Assembly (NCBI GenBank): GCA_026260175.1
Contig: JAKCWW010004978.1
Location: 1 to 28,761, forward strand
Origin: Reticulitermes lucifugus
Taxonomy: Eukaryota; Arthropoda; Insecta; Blattodea; Rhinotermitidae
DNA length: 28,761 nucleotides
Direction: 5' to 3'
The notes under the pieces were generated by a model that saw nothing but the letters and a program-made list of their open reading frames with translations, did no database searches and was not told the DNA's origin. The first letter of the stretch is position 1, and each line of letters starts with the position of its first letter. The translations under genes were made by a program, and so were the position numbers. Of this stretch, positions 9,680-19,504 are shown piece after piece.

Positions 9680-10400
9680 TTACAAAAAAAATGCATTTGC
9701 CTAAATGGCAATGACAAAAAACTGCGTGAGTCTGAAATTTTGTAACTCAAAATTGTGTATGTAGGGGTGTGTCTGGTTATAGAACCACATCTACTTCTTA
9801 ATATTCCAAGTGGCCACTTTGTGAAGGGTCTCCTGACAAACATTCTGTATTCAGTTGTCTTCCCCAGCTAGGATCAGACCAGAAAATATTATCACAGCAG
9901 AGATATCTCTCTAAAACTGCAGAGGAGAGAGTTCCTACACCAATAAAGTATGTTTTGTTACATTTTGGGCAGTTAAGTGTGAATGTTAATGATGACGATT
10001 GTGGTGGTTGTGGCAGAGGGGATGACAGTGATGATGACCTTTATGATTAACAATGATAATGACAATATACAATAATGTGAATAGCAGTCTTGTTCCTTGA
10101 TGCCTAATAGACTAACTGCTGATTTGGCTTGCAGTACCATACTTTCCAGACAATGTTTTGGTTTACAACATAAATTCTATTTCAGACCAATTTGTAAATG
10201 AGACAGTAGTGAGATTTTCCACTCGGTCATGAATTGCTACATAATACGAATATATCAAAAAAAGTTAAAGAAAGTATAATTCAATAAAAACACGTGTAAC
10301 TATAGAATAATGAGATTTTTTTTAACTTTTTACCCTTTTCCAATCTAATATCATAATTCAGTGTTTTTTTTAATGTTACTGTGTTTAGATAAATAAATTA
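9680..10400. other. Intron without recognised features
   Basis: AT-rich. A GATGACGATTGTGGTGGTTG to GATGATGACC segment near 9990-10040 is simple-sequence-like. No gene recognised. Confidence 0.4.
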
Positions 10401-10535
10401 CTGAAACTCACATAAATTCGTTGATGAGTTTGGTCCGAGGAAGGCAGTATACTGCCACAACATGTGACCTATGCAAAAAATTAGAATATACTGAGCAGTT
10501 TGTATTGAGTGGAAGATAAACTGTATATACTGTGT

Positions 10536-10582
10536 GACTATCGAAGATGAAGGTACTACATTCCTTCAAAACGTCGGAAACC
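10536..10582 (+). ncRNA. Degenerate hammerhead-ribozyme-like motif
   Basis: ATCGAAGATGAAGGTACTAC followed by ATTCCTTCAAAACGTCGG has the layout CTGANGA / stem II / GAAA / palindromic helix III seen elsewhere in the window. Stem II would be GAAGG with CCTTC. The first core box is altered (CGAAGA instead of CTGATGA), so it should not cleave. It sits 50 bp upstream of a LINE RT relic in the same orientation. Confidence 0.35.
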
Positions 10583-10631
10583 ACTTGCCCAGTGATGCAG
10601 CACCACATCTAGAAGATCTGATCATCAAGAT

Positions 10632-10851
10632 GTAATAATTGACTATGAGAAGGCTTATGATAGTCTTGACCAGGAAGCACAATGGCCAATTCTCACAGAA
10701 CAAAATGTACCATCACAGATAAGAAAAGCAACACAACATTTATACTAAAGTTAAAAGATAATATCACGTACATAATGGGCAAATTTGAAATCCATTAGGA
10801 CAAATAAGGAAACAAGACAAGGAAACTGTCTGTCCTCAGCTGTGATTAATT
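10632..10851 (+). pseudogene. LINE reverse transcriptase fragment
   Basis: Translates as VIIDYEKAYDSLDQEAQWPI, LTEQNVPSQIRKATQHLY, then after stops a piece like TNKETRQGNCLSSAVIN. These are RT motif A (DYEKAYDSLD, with the catalytic Asp) and motif B (xRQGxxLSxxxFN) of non-LTR elements, at roughly correct spacing. The YADD motif is absent and several stops interrupt the frame. A short, old fragment. Confidence 0.55.
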
Positions 10852-10859
10852 TCCAGCAG

Positions 10860-11577
10860 AGTCATTAAGAAACTGTTCATTAAGTAATGGCACCTATTGC
10901 CAGTTTCATGATTTACAAAGTGATAAAGCTGAATCTCTTGGAACAGTTTACAGAATGTGTTTACAGTTAGAGATGCAAGGAATGCAGTCATGAAGCATTT
11001 GAAATTGTTTATCATAATATGCTTAATATGTACATCAGCAAGACAACAATAAACACTTGAATGACTTGTGTTTTTGTGCAGCAATCATTGCTACAAATAA
11101 AAAAAGTTCCACTTGCAACATAAATTCTGAAACACATGATGTGTAAACGGGCATGTCCGTGTGTGTAATTTTTAGGGATATACATAAATCATGCCAAAAC
11201 TTATCCTTGTTCTCAGCCTCAAGACTTCCTTATATTCCTTTCACTTTTTAACATTTATGAATTTTGTATTATAATTCTGTTGTTGCCAACTGCATTTGTT
11301 ACAGTTGGTGTTTCTTTTACGCCATGTTTCCTTCCCTTTTAAATTGATAGTAGTTTTACAAACCAGAAATGCTGCCGTAAAAAATTTTAAGAATCACGTT
11401 GAAATCTGAGAGTATTGTGTGTGTGTGTGTGTGTTATTAATACAGTTCCCTTGGTGTAACTTTTGTAAAGCCTTTCAATGAGAAACTGGGTTCAGTTTCA
11501 TGATTGAATGAGTATGCAGAAAAAAAGACCTGGCAGGCCAAACTCCAGGAAAGCATGCTCCAACAGCATACCTGAGT
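10860..11577. other. Intron without recognised features
   Basis: AT-rich sequence with a GT microsatellite at 11417-11434. No gene or repeat family recognised. Confidence 0.4.
11417..11434. repeat. GT dinucleotide microsatellite
   Basis: About nine GT units. Confidence 0.8.
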
Positions 11578-11640
11578 AAAATGTCAAGGTGTGAGGATAA
11601 TAGCCGTCAATAACATCTAAATTCTTTTAGTATGTTGTGT

Positions 11641-11697
11641 GGTTTCAATGTAACATGTTTCGGCTCATATGCAATAAGCCATCATCAGGCTGATAGA
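11641..11697 (-). ncRNA. Hammerhead-ribozyme-like motif, left arm of foldback element
   Basis: The minus strand has the intact core CTGATGA (11682-11688), a stem II TGGCTT/GAGCC closed by ATTGCATAT, then GAAA and the palindrome ACATGT followed by T. Helix III is only the self-complementary ACATGT, so two copies would have to pair, as described for Penelope-like hammerheads. Stem I is poorly matched in this copy, so activity is doubtful. Confidence 0.55.
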
Positions 11698-11800
11698 ACA
11701 CCAAAGAAAAATTATTCTGTAAATTACATTATGTGATTATTATGTAAACCACATTATGTGATTTACATAATAATTGACATAGTAATTTTTCTTTGGTGTT

Positions 11801-11856
11801 TTATTAGCCTCATGATGGCTTATTGTACACGAGCCGAAACATGTTGCTCTGAAACC
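11801..11856 (+). ncRNA. Hammerhead-ribozyme-like motif, right arm of foldback element
   Basis: The plus strand has AGC, the altered core CTCATGA (11809-11815; G to C at the third base), stem II TGGCTT/GAGCC, GAAA, ACATGT, T, then GCT that can pair with the leading AGC. Here stem I is better than in the left arm but the core base change should abolish cleavage. Confidence 0.5.
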
Positions 11857-11959
11857 ACACAACATACTAAAAGAATTTAGGTGTGATTGACGGCTATTAT
11901 CCTCACACCTTGTGTAACTTTATCACAATGGAATGTCCCATGTAAAAAAAATGTCAAGG

Positions 11960-12899
11960 GCAAGGAAGAAAGTTTTAACAGCCACAAAAATGCACATCAC
12001 ACAGATTCACTGGACAGATAAAAGATTAACTTTGATCAATCATAAACAACAGACTGTACAGACGTTTTCACTAACAGAGACAGAGAATAGGGCAGAGCAG
12101 TTGATGATCACAATACAGATTTTCATGCAGTGGGTGTTTCATTTAATGATAATGAGAACTGCTAAGCTTATATCATCTGGTCATGCAGTAAAAGCATATT
12201 GCACTTCTTTATGCAAAATTCTGAAGTAGCAGTAAATATACAGAAAGGCATTTGTTGTTCTTCAATTTCTAGTAGGTGTTTGATTTTACATAGCTGGAGT
12301 GTGCTGCTTGCTTGCTTGCCTGCCTGCCTGTACACATATGCAACCCCATAAGTTCATGCAGAGACAATATTTTGCATGTGAATATCATACAGATACATAA
12401 CTATCTTGAATGCAAGTTTTCATTACTTCTTGTGAAGGAGATTCCAGATATTTCCATATGACATTGCAGTCACCATAAAGTTTCTGGGGTCATTATTGTA
12501 TTGCTTCAATATTAGCTTGAAAATAAGATACAATCCTCTCCCTGCCAAGTGTTCTCTAGTGCAAGTGTTTACATGCCAAATTATCCGGTATCTATTACGG
12601 GCATTTAATCAGGTTCACTATTACAAAATTAACATTTAAATCACTTTAATACATTATTTTCATTAGACAGAATGTGAGCCATGATTATCACTGATAATAG
12701 CAACACCATAAATATACTTTACTTAATAAATTTCATGATAAACTTCAACACTTCATAAGCATGTATCAAAAGATGACATTTGTACACCATTTTACAACCA
12801 CATCATGCATCTAGTGGAAAAATGTATAAAGAACAGTGTGTGTATGTATATGTGTGTGTGTGTTTGTCCGCACTTGATGACACAAAGGGTAAACTTATG

Positions 12900-12900
<1 letters not shown>
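11960..12900. other. Intron without recognised features
   Basis: AT-rich sequence with a short TGCT/TGCC tetranucleotide run at 12305-12331. No gene recognised. Confidence 0.4.

Positions 12901-12941
<41 letters not shown>
12901..12941. repeat. ATGT tetranucleotide microsatellite
   Basis: About nine nearly perfect ATGT units. Confidence 0.85.
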
Positions 12942-12942
<1 letters not shown>

Positions 12943-13080
12943 CTTGAAAATACTGAACTCCTAGAAGAACACAAGTTAATCAGTAAATGCCCCCAAACTC
13001 AAACAGAGGAATACATATGGAAACTAATAATGAAGAGGAAACTTCCACTTGAAGCAGTCAACAAGAAAGTAAATTAACAT

Positions 13081-13206
13081 TTAAGTTTTCAGGTTTTCAT
13101 GGCATGAATTGTTCAGATTGTGGTCTTCTGGGTTGTGACACCGTGTAGTGTTGCACATGGATACCAACATTTTGGAAGAACATACTTCCTCCATCTTCAG
13201 GGCCAC
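13081..13206 (-). repeat. End of a retroelement with a hammerhead-like motif
   Basis: On the minus strand CTGAAGATGGAGGAAGTATG, TTCTTCC, AAAATGTTGGT (13161-13206) matches the layout core / stem II (GGAGGAA with TTCTTCC) / GAAA / AACGTT-like helix III, with changes CTGAAGA for CTGATGA and a mutated palindrome. It is followed by ACTACACGGTGTCACAACCC and AGAAGACCACAATC. The last block resembles CGCCCGAGAAGACTATATTG in the gapped element at 15.7 kb. I recall this sequence as a common insect repeat end, but that is from memory. The body of the element is not recognisable. Confidence 0.45.
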
Positions 13207-13614
13207 AGTGAATTTGGTGAAGAATATGGTCAAGTTATATAGCCAGGCCACAAAAGGAAGGCGGTCAATCAGCTCCACAGAACAAGGAATAGGCAACACA
13301 ACACAGTCCAAACCAATACAAAAGGTGAACAGGAAATGTGAAGAACCAAGAAACAAAATGGTTCTTTTCATGGTAAAATTATCGAAACAGAATGACATGG
13401 AAGAGGATGGAGACAGCACATTCCTCTAAAATAATGGGATCTACCTGCAAGAGTACATGGCATCACAACAGACAACCCAAATCTCAGTAAAATAAGATAC
13501 CTGACACAAATGAACTTTGGCTAGAAGGCTGCAAGAAGGGATCTGAAATATATTTATACATCACAGTCAAGAGTCAGTCATACCATCACAATGTAGTGAA
13601 TGGCATTACTGCTT

Positions 13615-13676
13615 TGTATTGATGTGTCCTGTGTAGGAAGATGGCAACACCTTCCTACACAGGACACATCAATACA
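13615..13676. repeat. Perfect 26-bp inverted repeat with a 10-base loop
   Basis: TGTATTGATGTGTCCTGTGT plus AGGAAG pairs without mismatch with CTTCCTACACAGGACACATC plus AATACA; the loop is ATGGCAACAC (13641-13650). In an otherwise decayed region a perfect 26-bp stem is young or the product of local copying. No poly-T tract or promoter accompanies it. Confidence 0.85.
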
Positions 13677-13894
13677 TGGTACAGGGACCTGATCCTTCTG
13701 GATTTAAAACTTCAATATTAGATGTTTGTATACATGGAACGACATTCATTGTAAACAACAGCGTGTCAATGAAATTTAACCAAAAAGATGTCAACATCAT
13801 ACTAGCCATAATATCCATATTATTATATTTATAGCTGCTATTATATATTTTTAACATTGTACATGTGACATTGATGTATTAATATTACATAGGT

Positions 13895-13935
13895 CTCCCC
13901 AAGGATGGCGATTTATTGCTGAAACATGTAGGAGG
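13895..13935 (+). ncRNA. Degenerate hammerhead-like motif
   Basis: CCCCAAGGATGGCGATTTATTGC is followed by TGAAACATGTAGG. It keeps the GGC/GCT stem II, GAAA and the ACATGT palindrome with A at the would-be cleavage position, but the CTGATGA box is lost. Confidence 0.35.
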
Positions 13936-13959
13936 ATTCATGTTTATGGGTAACTTATA

Positions 13960-14720
13960 ATTTTATACAATTTATGTGCATATGTTGGCATGTATGTATC
14001 TGTATATGTGTATATACATATATATATTACAATGTTAAGAGCAGTTCCTTTACAAGACAGGTTGCAATATTTGAAGGTCAAAACAAAATAATAATTGGTA
14101 TTAAGAAAATGTGTGACAATGATATGTTAATGGCCAAGACATGCACTGGAAGGTGCGTGTGTGTGTGTGCACGCGAGCGCGTCTTAGCACATGTGAGTGT
14201 GCATATGTGCAAATGCAAGAACTGCAATTGTAGATACAATAAAAAAAAACACAATACTGTAAGCAAATATTTAAAATTGTATTTTACAAGAACAATCCCT
14301 GTGTTCAAATTAAGTGGATAATGTGCTCAAATTATCAAGTGAAGAACCTTTTACATTATGTGCCTAGTGTACATTAATTAAACTGCGAGTTAAAAACCAT
14401 GTTTGAGAAGCACAGTACCATACTAATGAAGTAACTGGGGTATGCAAGTAATGGAAGAATGAAACCCACTGACTATTCACAGACAAAAAGCAGACTAAAA
14501 TAAAACTTGAGCAATTATCAAACAACTCATATCACACTGACACATTGTAATTCTACTGCATAAGTTTTGGAGTTTTCAGAATGTAAGACTGGTTAATTTA
14601 TAGTTTCTATTTATTTATGTTTTAGTGAATGATGTCAGTACTCAGACTACATTGTATCAAATGACCAGATAGATAATAAATTTGAAGGGAATAATCATAG
14701 CCTAATTTGAAGCAATATTC
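13960..14720. other. Intron with simple GT-rich sequence
   Basis: Contains GT-rich and GCGAGCGCG low-complexity stretches at 14153-14200. Nothing else recognised. Confidence 0.4.
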
Positions 14721-14724
14721 CAGA

Positions 14725-14803
14725 ATCGTCCTGAAAAACCACGAAAAACATGTCAGGCTAGCAGGTTCCTGGGCCAATACTTGAATCTGGGACCTAGAGA
14801 ATT
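14725..14803 (-). repeat. Possible tRNA-derived SINE fragment
   Basis: CCTGAAAAACCACGAAAAAC, CAGGCTAGCAGGTTCCTGGG and TTGAATCTGGGACC resemble the end of an insect tRNA-derived SINE read on the opposite strand. The last block contains a B-box-like GATTCAA. Identification is by recall and the copy is short. Confidence 0.35.
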
Positions 14804-14809
14804 AATTTT

Positions 14810-15600
14810 TAAGTTTTTGGCTTCTAGCATTACTTTGTTTTGGAAACAAGTTTCTAACTTTTGTTCCTGAAGATCACAGCGCTGCAACCCAAAATATAAA
14901 AAAGCTGCACTATTCTACTCAGGAAATCTGGAAGCAAATGGATTTGAAACATCAAATCTGGTCACAGGAGACATAACTACATTTTCAGAATTGTAACATG
15001 TTTCTTAGTACCTTATTAGTGAAAACTGAAAAAGAGTCACAGACAGCTGAATATGGAACACAAAACTCGATGATAGGCATGACAGTATTAAAATGTACCT
15101 CAAAGATTAACCTGGAAAGTTAATTATATCATTTTGTAAAATACTAAATGACATATAACATTTGACTGGGACCAATATAAGAATTTTAGAAGACAAGCTA
15201 CATACACTCATTCCATTTGCCTTTATAAACTATCCACATACGATCACGAAACTATTTTGCTGGAGATTACTGTGTTCTGGATAGCAACTTCATGTAAGCT
15301 GGTAGCTCATGACCAACACTATGGACGGACATGGTGCCTCCAAATTCAGGTATAAAATTGAGGCAGGAGGGTACCCTGAAAAGTTGGTAATGAGCTACCA
15401 GACTACACAGCATCAAAGCCCAGATGACAGTAATCTTCATAATGACACACAAATGTAGGACTTAAAATTTCAAATTATTTTTCTGTTTTACACAATAATT
15501 ATAATATTGTGGAAGAAATATAATTCTTGTTAATTTTAAGATATGAAAATCAAGTATTTGTAGGTACAACAAAAACATGGTACCCATGGATATATAATTT
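14810..15600. other. Intron without recognised genes
   Basis: AT-rich. It contains one imperfect inverted repeat listed separately (15299-15401). The open frame over that repeat on the minus strand has no recognisable product. Confidence 0.4.
15299..15401. repeat. Imperfect 19-bp inverted repeat, 65-base loop
   Basis: CTGGTAGCTCATGACCAAC pairs with GTTGGTAATGAGCTACCAG with one mismatch. Probably a small foldback element or the remains of one. Confidence 0.6.
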
Positions 15601-15615
15601 AACTATTAGCTTATT

Positions 15616-15781
15616 ATAAGTTTTAAAACTTTCGCGGCGACATGATTCAATATAGTCTTCTCGGGCGCACAGNNNNNNNNNNNNNNNNNNNNNNNNNNNN
15701 NNNNNNNNNNNNNNNNNNNNNNCCCCGAAACGTTGTATTCAAACGAATTGACGCGGCTGTGCGCCCGAGAAGACTATATTG
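15616..15781. mobile_element. Foldback element interrupted by an assembly gap
   Basis: A perfect 25-bp inverted repeat (CAATATAGTCTTCTCGGGCG plus CACAG at 15648-15672; its complement at 15757-15781) surrounds 50 undetermined bases (15673-15722). The right arm begins with CCCCGAAACGTTGTATTC, like the end of a hammerhead module (GAAA plus the palindrome AACGTT). TATTAGCTTATT occurs at 15604-15615 and again at 15782-15793, a 12-bp direct repeat that looks like a target-site duplication. The gap has a placeholder length and probably hides the hairpin centre. Confidence 0.6.
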
Positions 15782-15799
15782 TATTAGCTTATTCTTATA

Positions 15800-17140
15800 A
15801 ATACTTGAAGTTATGCAAAAAGGAGGACAGGGGCACAGTCTGTGAATATTTACATAATGCTATGTTCTAACATATCAAATATGTGGGTTTGTGCCACTTC
15901 AGTATTTTTAAATCTAGTAACACATTCATTTATAAATATAAAGAGGAAAAACATAATTAACAAATGTAGAAATTTAAAATACGTGATGATGGAGTTTCCT
16001 GCATTATAACAAAACTCAACAGCAGCTAAACATTGCAGTCACTTGTAGATAAGATATGCCCTTTCATAATTTAAACTGTGAACACCGAACTAACAATCTA
16101 AATCCAAGCTATATATAAATTGTTGTTTACAGTCCATTTCTCACTCTGGGTATGCTCACGATTTACTTGTCAGAAAAAATATTCTTTGCCTGTATTTAAA
16201 CGCTGTATTCATTACTGTACCATACACCAAATGTAATCGAGAATGTGGATACCTAATGAAACACAGAAAATAATATTTGACCAGTTCTTGATTGGGAATG
16301 TGGCTGTCTCTGTAGTGTGAAATGCGCCTAAGAGTATCTTACTGACATTTTACTATGTAAGTTGAAATGTTAGGAAGATACTCTTAAACAGCTTGTTTAA
16401 TGTCTGATGGTAACTTGGCATCGGAAATAGACAGCTACTGAACATCCATCCTACTGAACTACAGGAATGTATCTATCCTTTCTATGACAGGGTTATAATT
16501 TTTATAAATATAAGAGTACAGTGAACCCACATATGTACAATTTCAAGCGCCAATATTCATGATTTTTACATGTAAAATAAGCCTAGTATTCAGTGCCACA
16601 TAAAATCCACATACTCCAGTGACCCTTACCTGACTTTAACAGCACAGTCTCTGCATAAGAATATCCTCAGCATATTTGAACAGAAAAATGGGAGTTACAT
16701 CACAAAAGCTGCATGATGGACATGACAGGGAACAAACATGACTCCAAAAGCAAACAGCAGCATATCACAAGGTGAAAAGAAAAAGAAATGTGCACATTAG
16801 AAAAGTTCAGTTCAGTGGTACAATAATGAGTTCAGTTTTAAAAATTTATATTATTTTCACCATGAACATTGAATGAGTTCAGGTTTTCCTGCACATAACT
16901 ATTCTTATGTTGCTATGTTGACTTCTAAAACACTGCAGTAATTTCTCAGTGCACTGTTTCTGAGCCCTCTTCAGTCAATATACTGCTTAGTCTTAGAGGA
17001 AGACTTCACACTCCCCTTTTCAGTAGCAAATTAATGTTTATCTCAACCTACGTGTCATCATGTATTGTATGCAGGTCATTATAATGATAGTATCTCCACG
17101 TTGTCAAAGGCTTATTTACAAGGGTGAGGGAGCTTATATG
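15800..17140. other. Intron without recognised genes
   Basis: AT-rich sequence. A possible 21-base microexon at 16630-16650 on the minus strand is discussed under findings. Nothing else recognised. Confidence 0.4.
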
Positions 17141-17149
17141 CATCACTGA

Positions 17150-17310
17150 ACTCAAGAGCTAGCCAACAGCAGGCCAGCTGCTGGTAAAGCTACCCATGCC
17201 AGGCAAAGAGAGATACCCTGGCCCTCCAGGTTGGGGGCTGGGCATAAGGCTGACATCCCCACCTAATAAAAATTTTGTTGCTTCAAAACCCTGGCAACCA
17301 AGGAGGCCAT
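17150..17310 (+). repeat. Probable LINE-derived dispersed repeat fragment
   Basis: GGTAAAGCTACCCATGCCAG, CCCTGGCCCTCCAGGTTGGG, GGCATAAGGCTGACATCCCC and GCTTCAAAACCCTGGCAACC stand out by GC content and resemble, from memory, untranslated sequence of arthropod RTE-type LINEs. No coding part is attached. Confidence 0.35.
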
Positions 17311-17944
17311 GTCAAGATATAACAAAAGTTAGTGTGTACAATGTTGCACATTATAAACAAATGCTTTAATCAGTGGTGTTTTTGAAACAGCCACATGTAT
17401 GCCAGCTTGTGCCCTGGTTTAATTATTATTGTAAAAATCACTGAAAATCCTCATTTGCAGAGACAGACTGTTGTTATACATGGAACTGGAACTTGATAAG
17501 CTCAATTGATAAAAATTGAATATGCTTCTCAGAGGTCAGGAGAAAAACTGATTCATTTTTAATGACCAGAAAGCTACCAAACTATCTAATTACTGTATAC
17601 ATTAAGTAGCTAACCCTTCCAGTTGATGATGATGAAGTAGCTCATTTTTTGCCAGGTTTACATCACTGATTTGGTCAAAAGTAATGATGCAGCATGTCCT
17701 CACCCCAACAGTTAGCTACCTGGACAATGGTGACTGTCATATTTTCCAAATTTGTAACAATGTTCTCACACACTCTGTTCCACTGGACACACAGGATCAA
17801 AGCGATTTCATTAAAGACAGTAAAATTGGTAATGTTACCACAATTCACTCTTTTTTCTTGAAATCATGTGACCTCCACATTAGTGTCTAAGATGGTCAGT
17901 TCTCTTTGAGTGAAATGTTCAATGAGTTTCAAATTCCAAACACG

Positions 17945-18118
17945 TATGAGGGATAGTAAAAGGGAAGTACAAACCGTCAAACACAACTACATTTATATCA
18001 GTTTTATTGCTTGCTATATTTTTCAGCTTTAGTGAAAAGCCATCATCAGGCATTTAAAAAGACATAAAGGTGATCAAATATGACCCATTAAAATGATACT
18101 TTTCAGATACCTGAGACC
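17945..18118. repeat. Left ~174-bp inverted repeat flanking the LINE
   Basis: TATGAGGGATAGTAAAAGGG, AAGTACAAACC, TCAAACACAACT, TGCTTGCTA, TTTAGTGAAAAGC, CATCATCAGGCA and CCATTAAAATGATACTTTTC recur, inverted and in the same order, at 22777-22952. The identity ends at CTGAGACC/CTGAGATC next to the LINE. It contains a hammerhead-like module on the minus strand. Confidence 0.8.
18002..18060 (-). ncRNA. Hammerhead-ribozyme-like motif, left inverted repeat
   Basis: The minus strand has ATGC, CTGATGA (18043-18049), stem II TGGCTTT/AAAGCT with loop TCACT, GAAA, then AATATA where the right copy has CATGTA, and GCAAGCAATAAAA. TGC can pair with GCA to give the base of stem I, and TTTTTAAA with the later A/T-rich part. 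Helix III is degraded, so activity is unlikely. Confidence 0.5.
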
Positions 18119-18136
18119 CCCTCGTGGGTATTCACC

Positions 18137-18379
18137 TTGACAATGGTGAGGGGGCTTAAGCTTGACTTAAGCAAAGAACAAGCGAACCAAGAGATACACA
18201 CAGAAGCTGCTAATATAACAAGGGAGCCCTCCTATAACAATCAGCACAACCGTTCTTTTCAGAACGAACACAAGCAATCTAAGCACCCAGATAGATTGGG
18301 TATAAATCTTTGGACTAAAGGAAAATATCCGATACAACATATCAGACAAATGTTTAATATAAACAGAAATATAGTGTGA
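18137..18379 (+). pseudogene. Possible LINE ORF1 (gag-like) remnant
   Basis: An 80-codon lysine/asparagine/glutamine-rich frame precedes the endonuclease, followed after a stop by a further open piece with IILQCSNRQEVAKLCKIIKP. Position and composition fit the C-terminal part of a LINE ORF1. No CCHC knuckle is visible, so the assignment rests on position. Confidence 0.35.
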
Positions 18380-18554
18380 GAAAGAGGAATCAGACAGTCT
18401 ACAAGAATAATTCTACAATGTTCTAACAGACAGGAAGTAGCCAAACTATGTAAAATAATAAAACCAAAAGCAAAACAACTCAACATTCATGTATCAAAAG
18501 GCACAACCTACCAGGATAGATATAAAAAATATTCCAATAATAAAATAAGCAACA

Positions 18555-19214
18555 GCTCTTATAATAATTCTCAATCAAAAACAAGACAAGAATATTGACA
18601 TTGCTTGCATCCAAGAGACATGGTTACCCCCTGATGAAAACAAAACACCAAAAATCAAAGGATTTACTATCCACTGTAACTCCAGAAATCAAAGAAAGGG
18701 TTGAGGAGTTGCAACAATTATAAGAAATTCTCTTCCTGTTACCTTAATACACAAATCAACCAAGAATAACATTGAATATATACTAACCAAAGTCTGGATT
18801 AAATGTATGAAACTAACAGTTATACATATATACATACCACCAGATGTGGATATTGATAAAGAAGACCTAGAAGTACTGATACCTGAGGATAAATATACCA
18901 TCATACTTGGAGATACAAACGCCAAACACACCACTTCGAATATCTCATCAAATAACAGAGGGACAGTCCTTTATGAATGGATTTTGGACAACGATATCAT
19001 TCTTCTCAATAACAAGCAGCCAACATTTCAATTATCTGCAACAGGAAACTGCAGCACTATTGATATAACACTCGTTACTGAAGAACTTTCCAAGAAAATA
19101 TCAAGTTGGGAGGTAGGCAAAGATCTATCTAGTGACAACCTTCCAATAACTACAACCACAAGTTTAAATAACACACTATCACCTAACGCACCACTAAAAC
19201 AAAGTGGAAAATAA
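18555..19214 (+). pseudogene. LINE AP-like endonuclease domain
   Basis: Key motifs are IDIACIQETWLPP (catalytic Glu in QET), KLTVIHIYIPPDVD, YTIILGDTNAKH (Asp and Asn of the active site), NCSTIDITLV and SSDNLPITT. In functional enzymes the last motif is SDHLPI; here the general-base His is replaced by Asn. One in-frame stop (TGA at 18702-18704) interrupts RKG-GVATIIRN, where a Gly codon is expected. Endonucleases of this family nick the genomic target to prime reverse transcription. Confidence 0.8.
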
Positions 19215-19504
19215 AAGAAGCAAATTGGTAACAATTCAGCATTGCACTATCAGAAGAAATTTCAACAACCAATCTGATAAATATAGAAAGTACAATAAAA
19301 GCACTTAATAAGGCAGCGGAAATTAGTATTCCAAAAAGGACAAATCTATATAGAACAAAAAATCCCAAATTAAATATTTGGTGGAATAAAAAAGCAGCAC
19401 ATTTTAGAAAGCAAATACAACAAGCACGGAGAAGATGGCAACGTTATAACACAATAGGAAACAAGATTGAGTATAATAAAGCAAATGCCATAGCAAAGAA
19501 AGTT

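Larger units (their letters stand above)
11586..11911. mobile_element. 326-bp foldback element with a hammerhead-like core in each arm
   Basis: The element is one long imperfect inverted repeat. The outer ends are AAGGTGTGAGGATAATAGCC and its complement GGCTATTATCCTCACACCTT, and the centre is the stem ATTATTATGTAAA / TTTACATAATAAT around a 13-base loop. Each arm holds a hammerhead-like module that reads from the centre outward. A 12-bp direct repeat, AAAATGTCAAGG, lies at 11578-11589 and 11948-11959; it overlaps four bases of the left arm and leaves a 36-base non-inverted tail on the right. This looks like a target-site duplication made by retrotransposition rather than by a DNA transposase. 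No coding capacity. Confidence 0.7.

Noticed and set aside
12792..12974. Open frame with repeated YIHT
   Set aside because: Translation of the ATGT microsatellite.
15267..15452. 61-codon minus-strand frame with a signal-peptide-like start
   Set aside because: It covers an imperfect inverted repeat, has no upstream gene signals and no recognisable mature part.
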